Below the pieces are notes generated by a model. It was not told the DNA's origin, searched no databases, and saw only the letters and a list, made by a program, of their open reading frames with translations. A program made the position numbers and the translations under genes. A DNA stretch of 64,000 nt from JALOOB01 sp040766655 (GTDB lineage: Bacteria > Chloroflexota > Anaerolineae > CG2-30-64-16): assembly GCA_040766655.1 (NCBI GenBank), contig JAXGQB010000008.1, positions 62,001-126,000 on the forward strand. The letters are read 5' to 3'. Position 1 is the stretch's first letter. Each line of letters starts with the position of its first letter. This document shows, in pieces, positions 1-6,746 of this stretch.

Positions 1-2
1 TC

Positions 3-749
3 GTCCACTCCCAGGAGATCTACCTGACGAACGACGACGAGGAGGGCGGCTTCCGGCACTTCCTCGAACTGGCGCCGCTGGCGGCCTCGACGGTGCGCGT
101 GCAGGTGCGTCAGGGCGACCAGGTGTTGGCGGAACGGGCAGCGAGCGCGAACGCCCCACAGGTGACGCTGCTTTCGCCGAACGGCGGTGAGACGCTGGTG
201 GTGGGGGACGTGGTGCGCTGGTCCGCGAGCGATGCGGACGGCGATGCGCTGACCTTCACGGTGCAGTACAGCCCTGACAACGGCGACACCTGGCGGCTGG
301 TGGCCATGAACGTGGTGGGCGACAGCTACACCCTGGCCTCACTGCAGGGCCTGCCGGGCAGCACGCAGGCCCGCATGCGCGTGATCGCAAACGACGGGTT
401 CCTGACGGGCCAGGATGACTCGGACGGCGTCTTCACTGCGCCGAACAGCGCGCCGATGGCCGTGATCGTCGAGCCCGCGGACGGTGCCGTGGCGCCTATC
501 GGCTCCCTCGTGGTGCTGCAGGGCCTGGCGACCGACGTGGAAGACGGCCCGGTCGCCGACGATCGGCTGATCTGGCAGTCGGACCGGGACGGTCAGCTGG
601 GGGCCGGCCGGGAAGTGTTGGCGGAGAGCCTATCGCCGGGCTGGCACACGATCACGGTGACCACGACCGACAACGGCGGGCTCACCGGCAGTTCGAGCGT
701 GCGCATCTACGTGGGTGACCGCTCGTATCTGCCGCTGATGCTGCGGTAA
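3..749 (+). CDS. C-terminal part of a secreted Ig-like domain protein (5' partial)
   Basis: The reading frame is open from the first bases of the window, so the gene starts upstream and only its last ~249 codons are visible. The visible part has beta-rich, Ig/PKD/fibronectin-like segments: one begins SPNGGETLVVGD and contains DADGDALTF and YSPDNGDTW, and a second begins around VIVEPADGA. The protein ends RSYLPLMLR. A terminal YLPL-x-R motif recurs, in my recollection, at the ends of secreted Chloroflexota proteins and may be a retention signal; this is inference. No catalytic domain is visible. A secreted peptidase or adhesin upstream is possible but cannot be shown here. Confidence 0.75.
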   Translation, partial: VHSQEIYLTNDDEEGGFRHFLELAPLAASTVRVQVRQGDQVLAERAASANAPQVTLLSPNGGETLVVGDVVRWSASDADGDALTFTVQYSPDNGDTWRLVAMNVVGDSYTLASLQGLPGSTQARMRVIANDGFLTGQDDSDGVFTAPNSAPMAVIVEPADGAVAPIGSLVVLQGLATDVEDGPVADDRLIWQSDRDGQLGAGREVLAESLSPGWHTITVTTTDNGGLTGSSSVRIYVGDRSYLPLMLR

Positions 750-786
750 CGACAGGTCCTGGCACGAATGGAGCAAGCCACATCAT

Positions 787-971
787 GTAGGGGCGATGGT
801 TCGCCACCCGAGAATGGGCGCGCGGCGCGGATCTCCGTCCGCCGGCCCCTGCGGCAACCATCGCCCTCGCGCTGAGCGCCCATTGTGCGGGCGAGTGCGC
901 CGAGGTGGCGTACGTCGTGGCCCAGGGGCGCGTGGCCGTGGGTGTGACGGATCTGGCGCACTCGCCCCTAC
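787..971. repeat. REP-like palindromic doublet, copy 1
   Basis: The unit begins GTAGGGGCGATGG and ends CTCGCCCCTAC. It holds two successive imperfect inverted repeats. The first pairs GGCGATGGTT with AACCATCGCC; the second pairs GGGCGAGTGCGCC with GGCGCACTCGCCC. Near-identical units lie at 1031-1217 and 1848-2031. The short open frames across it are palindrome by-products and are not called as genes. Confidence 0.85.
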
Positions 972-1030
972 AAGAGGTTGCGGCGCGTATGGGTCAAGCC
1001 ACGTCGCGCGCATGGGTCAAGCCACATCAT

Positions 1031-1217
1031 GTAGGGGCGATGGTTTGCCATCCGAGAATGGGCGCGCGGCGCGGATCTCCGCCTCCGGCCAATCCTGCGG
1101 CAAACCATCGCCCTCGCGCCGGCGCGCGTCATGCGGGCGAGTGCGCCGAGGTGGCGTACGTCGTGGACCAGGGGCGCGTTGTCGCGGGTGTCACGGATCT
1201 GGCGCACTCGCCCCTAC
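1031..1217. repeat. REP-like palindromic doublet, copy 2
   Basis: This is a near-identical copy of the 787-971 doublet, again with paired GGTTTGCC/GGCAAACC and GAGTGCGCC/GGCGCACTC arms. It is preceded by the same short sequence, GTCAAGCCACATCAT, as the related bases before copy 1, so the duplicated unit reaches a little beyond the palindromes. It lies about 100 bases upstream of the RAYT gene. Confidence 0.85.
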
Positions 1218-1279
1218 GACTACTACCACATGCCATGGGAGCCTTACGGTATATGACGCGCACCGTCCATGGTCGCGGG

Positions 1280-1309
1280 TTGACGGTTTGCTGCTGAACC
1301 GCCTATGAT
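1280..1309 (+). promoter_or_regulatory. Promoter of the RAYT gene, apparently leaderless
   Basis: TTGACG (1280-1285), an 18-base spacer and TATGAT (1304-1309) form a good sigma-70-type promoter. The -10 box ends only six bases before the ATG at 1316, so transcription would begin at or next to the start codon. No ribosome binding site precedes the ATG, which fits a leaderless message. Confidence 0.55.
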
Positions 1310-1315
1310 GCCGTC

Positions 1316-1828
1316 ATGACCGACACCATTATCACTTCTCATCGTCGTTCAATACGCCTGCCTAACTACGACTACCGGCAGGACGGCTTCTACTTCGTTA
1401 CACTGGTTTGCCAACAGCGGGAATGCTTGTTCGATGACCCAAAGGTTCGCCAGGTTGCGGAAACACTCTGGCAGGAGTTGCCCGACCGGTTCCCGTACGT
1501 CTCGCTAGACGAATGGGTCTTGATGCCCAATCACCTGCATGGCGTATTGCACTTCCATCATCAAGAGCAGGTAGATGTGGCCGCGCAACTCCCGCGTGAA
1601 CGGCCGTCAGGCGCGCGTTCTGGCTCACTCGGAGCCGTCGTCGGAGCGTACAAGTCACTTTCAACTCGTCGCATCAATCCGATTCTTGGCCGGGAGGATC
1701 GGGGAATCTGGCAGCGCAATTACTATGAACATGTGGTGCGCTCGGATAGGGAGCTTGCGGCAATTCGGCAGTATATCCGTGATAACCCAGAAAACTGGGC
1801 GCTCGACGAACACTACTCGCACCGCTGA
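1316..1828 (+). CDS. REP-associated tyrosine transposase (RAYT, IS200/Y1-HUH family)
   Basis: This 170-residue protein has the Y1-transposase layout. RRSIRLPNYDYRQDGFYFVT is the start typical of TnpA-REP proteins, MPNHLHGVL carries the HUH metal-binding pair, and the C-terminal helix WQRNYYEHVVRSDREL carries the candidate catalytic tyrosine. RAYTs are single-copy, domesticated relatives of IS200 transposases that act on REP palindromes as single-stranded DNA. Doublets of matching palindromes flank the gene at 1031-1217 and 1848-2031, the classic RAYT/REP arrangement. Length and motifs are intact, so it is probably active. Start chosen at the ATG directly after the promoter. Confidence 0.93.
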   Translation: MTDTIITSHRRSIRLPNYDYRQDGFYFVTLVCQQRECLFDDPKVRQVAETLWQELPDRFPYVSLDEWVLMPNHLHGVLHFHHQEQVDVAAQLPRERPSGARSGSLGAVVGAYKSLSTRRINPILGREDRGIWQRNYYEHVVRSDRELAAIRQYIRDNPENWALDEHYSHR

Positions 1829-1847
1829 TCGCTCACGCAATTGGATT

Positions 1848-2031
1848 TAGGGGCGATGGTTTGCCACCCGAGAATGGGCGCGCGGCGCGGATCTCCGCCC
1901 GCCGGCCAATCCTGCGGCAAACCGTCGCCCTGCGGCGGCGAATCATGTGGGCGAGTGCGCCGAGGTGGCGTGCGTCGTGGGCCAGGGGCGCGTGGCCGCG
2001 GGTGTCACGGATCTGGCGCACTCGCCCCTAC
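1848..2031. repeat. REP-like palindromic doublet, copy 3
   Basis: This is the third near-identical doublet, starting TAGGGGCGATGGTTTGCC and ending CTCGCCCCTAC. It lies just after the RAYT stop and reaches to within a few bases of the stop codon of the convergent permease at 2038. Its strong hairpins may also act as a transcriptional barrier between the two convergent genes. Confidence 0.85.
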
Positions 2032-2037
2032 TGCGCG

Positions 2038-3981
2038 TCACGCCACCTGGTACGGGACGTCGGTCACCACAATGCCCGGGCGGGAGAGGAGCGCGAGGCG
2101 CAGCCAGGTGGCCGTCTGCGCGTGCAGGAGGTTGTGCCAGCGGCGACTGGGCACGAACTGGGGCACGACGACGGTGATGATCTCGTTGGGCTGGCGAACC
2201 TTCGCCAGGTCCTCGATGTACCGCAGCAGCGGCTCGATGAGCAGGCGGTACGGTGAGTTCAGGATCACCAGGCGCACGCCCTGACCCCACATCGTCCACT
2301 TCTGCCGGACGCGGTCCGCCTCGGCCGGGTCGATGCACACGTACACCGCGGTTACGTCTGTGGAGAGGGCCTGCGCGTAGCGCAGGGCGGCCATGCTTCC
2401 CTGGTGCACGCCGCTGAGGGGCACGATCACGCGATGCCGCGACGCGTGGCCGGGTTCCGCGTAATGGTCCAGCGACAGGCTGTCCGCCAGCAGGCGGTAA
2501 TGGCGATGAATGGCCGACAGAACGAACACCAGCAGCGGGATCAGGATCAGCACCACCCAGGCCCCGTCACGGAACTTGGTCACGGCGAAGACCAGCGTCA
2601 CCCCGGCGGTGCACAGCGCGCCGAAGCCGTTGATGATCATCTTGATCTGCCAGCCCGGCTCGTGCTGCAATGTCGAGCCCCGCTCCGTGACGCGCTCGCC
2701 CGGGGCCAGCCGGCCCACTTTCCGCCAACGCCGCGCCATGCCGGCCTGCGACAGCGTGAACGACAGGAACACGCCGATCGCGTAGAGCGGGATCAACCCG
2801 GTCACGCTGGCCTTGAAGATGATGATCAGCAGCGATGCGACGATTGCCAGGGCCGCGATGCCGTAGGAATACACCAGCCGGCTGCCGCGGAAGGCCAGCT
2901 GGCGCGGCAGGAAGCCGTCTATCGCCAGCAGCGCACTGAGCCGCGGAAATCCGTTGTACGAGGTGTTCGCGGCCATGGCCAGGATGATCATGGTCGCCCC
3001 GATCACGGTCAGATAGAGCAGGTTGCGGCCGCCAAAGGCCGTACGCGCGAGCTGGGAGATCACCGTCTCGGTCTCAGAGGGGATCGCACCGATCGCGCCC
3101 GACAGGAGGGTGATGGCGAGGAACAACGTCCCCAGGATCGCCGACATCCAGACCAGGGTGATCGCGGCGTTGCGGCTCCGCGGCTCGCGGAACGCACCCA
3201 CGCCGTTCGAGATGGCCTCGACCCCGGTCAGCGCCGTGGTGCCGCTGGAGAACGCGTGCAGGATCAGGAAGAGGGACACGGCCTGGCCCGCATGGATCGC
3301 CTCGAGGGGCGGCGGATCGACCACCTGGCCCAGAGAGCCCGCCAGGTAGCGCACCAGCCCGACGCCGACCGTCAGGAACATCGTCAGGATGAAGAAGTAG
3401 CTCGGGATCGCGAACGCTGCGCCGGACTCGCGCACGCCGCGCAGGTTCACCAGCATCATGAACAGCACGATGGCGACGGCAAGCTCGACGCGGTACGCAT
3501 AAACGGCGGGGAACGCGGAAGTGACCTGCGCGATGGCCGACGAGATGGAGACTGCCACGGTCAGGATGTAATCGGTGAGCAGCGAGGCTCCGGCGATCTG
3601 GGCCGGCAGTTCGCCGAGATTATCGCGCGCAACGATGTAGGCACCGCCGCCGTTCTCGTACGACTGGATGATCTGCCGGTAGGACAGGGTCACGATGGCC
3701 AGCAGCCCGACGATCACGATGGCGATCGGGAATGCATAGCTGAACGCGAGCGTCCCCGCGCCGGCCAGGATGAACAGGATCTCCTGCGAGGCGTACGCGG
3801 TGGATGACAGCGCGTCGGACGCAAAGACCGCCAGTCCGATACCCTTGCCAATGGTCTCGTTGGGCGCGTCGGCGGTCTGAAGGGGTCGACCCAGCAGCCT
3901 GGTGCGCCATGAGCGTCCAGGGATGTGTTCAGCCTCCCGATAGATGAGGGACGACTGGGGCTCTTGTTCGAAAACTGCCAT
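2038..3981 (-). CDS. APC-superfamily permease, KimA-like potassium transporter
   Basis: This 647-residue integral membrane protein has about 12 hydrophobic segments between residues ~50 and ~475, then a ~150-residue soluble C-terminal domain. The N-terminal stretch (LLGRPL, FASDALSSTAYASQEIL, LSYRQIIQSYENGGGAYIV, LLTDYILTVAVSISS) resembles the KimA/YdaO branch of the APC/KUP superfamily, whose studied members are high-affinity K+ importers inhibited by c-di-AMP. The divergent KdpD/KdpE-like genes support a role in K+ homeostasis. Generic amino-acid permease is the alternative call. The start follows a weak GAGAAAG ribosome site. A terminator-like hairpin lies in its leader. Confidence 0.8.
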   Translation of the reverse strand: MAVFEQEPQSSLIYREAEHIPGRSWRTRLLGRPLQTADAPNETIGKGIGLAVFASDALSSTAYASQEILFILAGAGTLAFSYAFPIAIVIVGLLAIVTLSYRQIIQSYENGGGAYIVARDNLGELPAQIAGASLLTDYILTVAVSISSAIAQVTSAFPAVYAYRVELAVAIVLFMMLVNLRGVRESGAAFAIPSYFFILTMFLTVGVGLVRYLAGSLGQVVDPPPLEAIHAGQAVSLFLILHAFSSGTTALTGVEAISNGVGAFREPRSRNAAITLVWMSAILGTLFLAITLLSGAIGAIPSETETVISQLARTAFGGRNLLYLTVIGATMIILAMAANTSYNGFPRLSALLAIDGFLPRQLAFRGSRLVYSYGIAALAIVASLLIIIFKASVTGLIPLYAIGVFLSFTLSQAGMARRWRKVGRLAPGERVTERGSTLQHEPGWQIKMIINGFGALCTAGVTLVFAVTKFRDGAWVVLILIPLLVFVLSAIHRHYRLLADSLSLDHYAEPGHASRHRVIVPLSGVHQGSMAALRYAQALSTDVTAVYVCIDPAEADRVRQKWTMWGQGVRLVILNSPYRLLIEPLLRYIEDLAKVRQPNEIITVVVPQFVPSRRWHNLLHAQTATWLRLALLSRPGIVVTDVPYQVA

Positions 3982-4014
3982 GATTCTGCTTTCTCAGGGA
4001 TGGTGCGGGATCAC

Positions 4015-4048
4015 AAAAAAAGGGGCACAGGCAGACGCCCATACCCCT
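4015..4048 (-). promoter_or_regulatory. Terminator-like hairpin in the leader of the KimA-like gene
   Basis: Read on the minus strand, AGGGG-TAT-GGGC...GCC-TGTG-CCCCT folds into a hairpin followed at once by seven U residues (4021-4015). This is the form of an intrinsic terminator, yet it sits about 35 bases before the permease ATG and after that gene's own promoter. Flanking bases offer competing pairings: GGGATCA with TGATCCC, or AGGGAT with ATCCCT nearer the ATG. This suggests attenuation or a riboswitch. It does not match the ydaO c-di-AMP aptamer as I remember it. Confidence 0.5.
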
Positions 4049-4067
4049 GATCCCTGGTACGGAACCC

Positions 4068-4097
4068 ATCGTACTCCCGCGCAGTGCCCCGCGTCAA
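4068..4097 (-). promoter_or_regulatory. Promoter of the KimA-like permease
   Basis: On the minus strand, TTGACG (4097-4092), an 18-base spacer and TACGAT (4073-4068) place the transcription start near 4060. That gives an ~80-base leader holding the terminator-like hairpin. Confidence 0.5.
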
Positions 4098-4145
4098 GAG
4101 ATTTTCGCAAACTTTGACCTTTTCTTGATCCTGGCGGGACGGCAG

Positions 4146-4173
4146 TTGAACCCCCTTGAAAATGGGATACAAT
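4146..4173 (+). promoter_or_regulatory. Promoter of the KdpD/KdpE-like operon
   Basis: TTGAAC (4146-4151), a 16-base spacer and TACAAT (4168-4173) precede the sensor kinase. Transcription from here starts near 4180, which rules out the TTG at 4156 as a start codon and supports the TTG at 4207 behind GGAGGA. Confidence 0.55.
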
Positions 4174-4206
4174 GGAGCGGCAAACGTCGGATGGAGGAGA
4201 GAGCCC

Positions 4207-5721
4207 TTGTCGCAGATCCTTCGACCACCGCGGCGCTGGCAGCGTTACGTTTGGAGCGCGCTCCTGGTCGGCGCGACCACCCTGTTGAGCGTGCCGGTGC
4301 ACCGCTTCGTCTCACCCGTGAACCTGGTCATGCTGTACCTGGCCGCGGTCGTGATCGCCGCGATCTACCTGGGCCGCGGGCCGGCCGCGCTCAGCGCGAT
4401 CGCCGGCGTCCTGGCTTTCGACTTCTTCTTCATCCAGCCCAGGCTGAGCCTCACGGTCGCCAATGCCGAGTATCTGCTCACATTCGTCGGGCTCCTGGTC
4501 GTCGGCCTGGTGATCAGCACGCTGGCGGCCCGCTCGCGCGAGCAGGCGGAGGCAGCGAGGCGCCGCGAGGTGCAGGCCATCGCCCTCTACGAGCTGAGCC
4601 GTGACCTGGCCTCCGCCAGCGAACTGGACGAGATCCTGCGGATCGTCGTGCGCCACGTGGGAGGCACCTTCGGCCGCGAGGCGGCGATCCTGCTCGCGGC
4701 CGGGGAGACGCTGCAGCTGCGCGCGGCGAGCCCGGGGCTGGTCCTGTCTGAGAAAGAGATGGCGGTGGCGGCCCTGGCCCTCGGGGCTGGCCAGCCCACG
4801 GGCCGCGGCACGGCGACGATGGCCGGCGCAGCGATGCGCTTCATGCCGCTCAAGACCGTGCGGGGCGTCGTCGGCGTCCTGGGCGTCAAGCCGGTCGATC
4901 CGGGCGATTCCCTGTCGCAGGAGCAGCGCCGCCTGTTGGAGGTGTTCGCGAGCCAGTCGGCCCTGGCCATCGAGCGCGCCGAGCTCGCCGAGCAGGCACG
5001 GCAGGCGCAGGTGGCGCGTGCGGCGGAGGCACTGCAGGCCGCGCTGCTGAACTCCGTTTCCCACGATCTGCGCACGCCACTGGTTTCGATCACCGGCACC
5101 CTCTCCAGCCTGGAGGAAGACGGCGCGTGCGGCGATAATCCCGTACAGCGGAGCCTGATCACGATGGCGCGCGAGGAGGCCGAGCGGCTGAACGTCCTGG
5201 TGGGCAACCTGCTGGACATGACGCGTATCGAGGCGGGCGCGCTGAAGACCATCAAGGAGTTGTGCGACGTCCAGGAGGTCACCAATGCGGCACTCGACCG
5301 GCTGGCCGGCCGGCTGGTGGGGCGGGAGGTGGCGATCGACACTGGAGACCTGCTGGCGCCGATGGATTTCGTGTTGATGGTGCAGGTGCTGGTGAACCTG
5401 ATCGACAACGCGGTCAAGTACTCGTCGCCGGGGTCCCCGATCGCGGTGACCGCGCGGCGCGCCGGCGACACGGTGGAGATCGCGGTGCTGGACCGGGGCT
5501 GCGGCGTGCCGCCGGCCGACCTGGAGCGCATATTCGACAAGTTCTACCGGGTGCGCGCGTCGGCTGGCGTCAGCGGCACGGGCCTGGGATTGCCGATCTG
5601 CAAGGGCATCGTCGAGGCACAGCACGGCCGGATCTGGGCGGAGAACCGGCCGGGGGGCGGCACGGTCGTCACGGTCGCGCTGCCGTGCGAACCGCCGGCA
5701 TCGACCGCGGGGAGCGAATGA
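4207..5721 (+). CDS. KdpD-like sensor histidine kinase (DUF4118, GAF, HisKA, HATPase)
   Basis: This 504-residue membrane kinase resembles the C-terminal half of KdpD. Four hydrophobic segments in the first ~110 residues form the DUF4118 sensor (ending FDFFFIQPRLSLTVANAEYL), followed by a GAF-like domain. The phosphoacceptor site is NSVSHDLRTPLVSITG. ATP-binding boxes are NLIDNAVKYSS, DRGCGVPPADLERIFDKF and GTGLGLPICKG. It lacks the N-terminal KdpD/Usp region of the 900-residue enterobacterial protein. The TTG start at 4207 follows GGAGGA with good spacing. It overlaps the regulator gene end to end. No kdpFABC genes are present; the divergent gene is a KimA-like transporter. Confidence 0.88.
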   Translation: MSQILRPPRRWQRYVWSALLVGATTLLSVPVHRFVSPVNLVMLYLAAVVIAAIYLGRGPAALSAIAGVLAFDFFFIQPRLSLTVANAEYLLTFVGLLVVGLVISTLAARSREQAEAARRREVQAIALYELSRDLASASELDEILRIVVRHVGGTFGREAAILLAAGETLQLRAASPGLVLSEKEMAVAALALGAGQPTGRGTATMAGAAMRFMPLKTVRGVVGVLGVKPVDPGDSLSQEQRRLLEVFASQSALAIERAELAEQARQAQVARAAEALQAALLNSVSHDLRTPLVSITGTLSSLEEDGACGDNPVQRSLITMAREEAERLNVLVGNLLDMTRIEAGALKTIKELCDVQEVTNAALDRLAGRLVGREVAIDTGDLLAPMDFVLMVQVLVNLIDNAVKYSSPGSPIAVTARRAGDTVEIAVLDRGCGVPPADLERIFDKFYRVRASAGVSGTGLGLPICKGIVEAQHGRIWAENRPGGGTVVTVALPCEPPASTAGSE

Positions 5722-5723
5722 CC

Positions 5724-6419
5724 ATGAGCGAAACTGGGCCGCGCGTGCTGGTAGTGGATGATGAGCCTGCCATCCGGCGCTTTCTGCACGCGTCTCTGAC
5801 CGCACATGGCTACAACGTATTCGTGGCCGCCGACGGGCAGGAGGGGCTGGCGGCAGCGGCCGGCCGCAGGCCCGATCTCGTGATACTCGACCTGGGCCTG
5901 CCCGACCTCGACGGTATCGAGGTGACGCGGCGCCTGCGCGAGCGGATGTCCGCGCCCATCATCATCGTAACGGTGCAGGGCCAGGAGGCGGCGAAGATCG
6001 CGGCATTCGATGCAGGCGCGGACGACTACGTGACCAAGCCGTTCGGCATGGGGGAGTTGCTGGCGCGCATGCGCGCCTCTCTGCGCCGCGCGGCGTCGCC
6101 CGCAGCAGAGCCCGTCTTCTCGGCCGGCCCGTTGACCGTCGACCTGGGCCTGCGCCGCGTGACGGTGGGCGACCACGAGGTGCAACTGACGCCCACCGAA
6201 TACGATCTGCTGCGCGCGCTCGTCATGCAGGCGGGCAAGGTGCTGACCCACCGTCAACTGCTGCGCCAGGTGTGGGGCGAGGGGTACGAGGGCGAGATAC
6301 ACCTGCTGCGCGTCAACATGAGCAACCTGCGCCACAAGCTCGAGCCGGGCGCCAGCCGGCCGGCCCTCATCCTCACCGAGCCAGGAGTTGGCTATCGCCT
6401 CCGCGTGGATGGCGGGTAG
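5724..6419 (+). CDS. KdpE-like OmpR-family response regulator
   Basis: This 231-residue regulator has a receiver domain (VLVVDDEPAIRRFL acidic pocket, phosphoacceptor Asp in LVILDLGLPDLDG, conserved Lys in YVTKPFG) and a C-terminal winged helix (LTPTEYDLLRALVMQAGKVLTHRQLLRQVWG). It resembles KdpE and should be phosphorylated by the upstream kinase. The ATG at 5718 overlaps the kinase stop codon, but GGGGAGC fits better with the ATG at 5724, which is used here. Likely targets include the divergent K+ transporter. Its stop codon TAG lies inside the first bases of a repeat element, so that element appears to have inserted exactly at the gene end. Confidence 0.9.
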   Translation: MSETGPRVLVVDDEPAIRRFLHASLTAHGYNVFVAADGQEGLAAAAGRRPDLVILDLGLPDLDGIEVTRRLRERMSAPIIIVTVQGQEAAKIAAFDAGADDYVTKPFGMGELLARMRASLRRAASPAAEPVFSAGPLTVDLGLRRVTVGDHEVQLTPTEYDLLRALVMQAGKVLTHRQLLRQVWGEGYEGEIHLLRVNMSNLRHKLEPGASRPALILTEPGVGYRLRVDGG

Positions 6420-6724
6420 GGGCGCACCGGTGTGTGCGCCCCCGGACAACAGGGCCGACACGCAGGTCGGCCCCTACGTGTTCATCCACGGTATGTCACA
6501 CGGACGAGTGCGCCGAGGCGAGGTCCGTGTCGGCCCAGGGAGGCGTGACTGCGGGCCTCACGGTTCTGGCGCACTCGCCCCTACATCATTTCGCGCCGCG
6601 GATGGGTCACGCGCGGGCTGTAGGGGCGCACCGGTGTGTGCGCCCCCGGACAACAGGGCCGACACGCAGGTCGGCCCCTACTCGTGCACCGTCACACAGG
6701 GCCGACACACAGGTCGGCCCCTAC
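6416..6724. repeat. Cluster of GTAGGGGC palindromic repeats
   Basis: This gene-free stretch is made of repeats. Two near-identical copies of a ~61-base unit, GTAGGGGCGCACCGG...GTCGGCCCCTAC, occupy 6416-6477 and 6620-6681. A partial copy ends at 6724. Between them (6504-6584) lies a copy of only the second palindrome of the doublets near the RAYT gene, with ACGAGTGCGCC pairing GGCGCACTCG. I see no coding region or clear promoter here. A piece of the same unit recurs at 11150-11180. Confidence 0.8.
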
Positions 6725-6746
6725 GACCCCAATTTTCAATTTCCGA

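Noticed and set aside
796..1308. Open frames across the repeat doublets
   Set aside because: They read through palindromic repeats and recur in each copy only because the DNA does; no ribosome site or protein family.
787..2031. CRISPR array
   Set aside because: The repeats are ~185-base palindromic doublets in three copies around a transposase gene, not short repeats with unique spacers, and no cas genes are present.
2404..3807. 467-codon plus-strand frame opposite the KimA-like permease
   Set aside because: Shadow frame with Gln/His/Arg-rich composition and no family motifs.
3982..4062. ydaO-type c-di-AMP riboswitch before the KimA-like gene
   Set aside because: The leader is ~80 bases and lacks the conserved aptamer sequences I know for that class; only a terminator-like hairpin and competing stems are visible.
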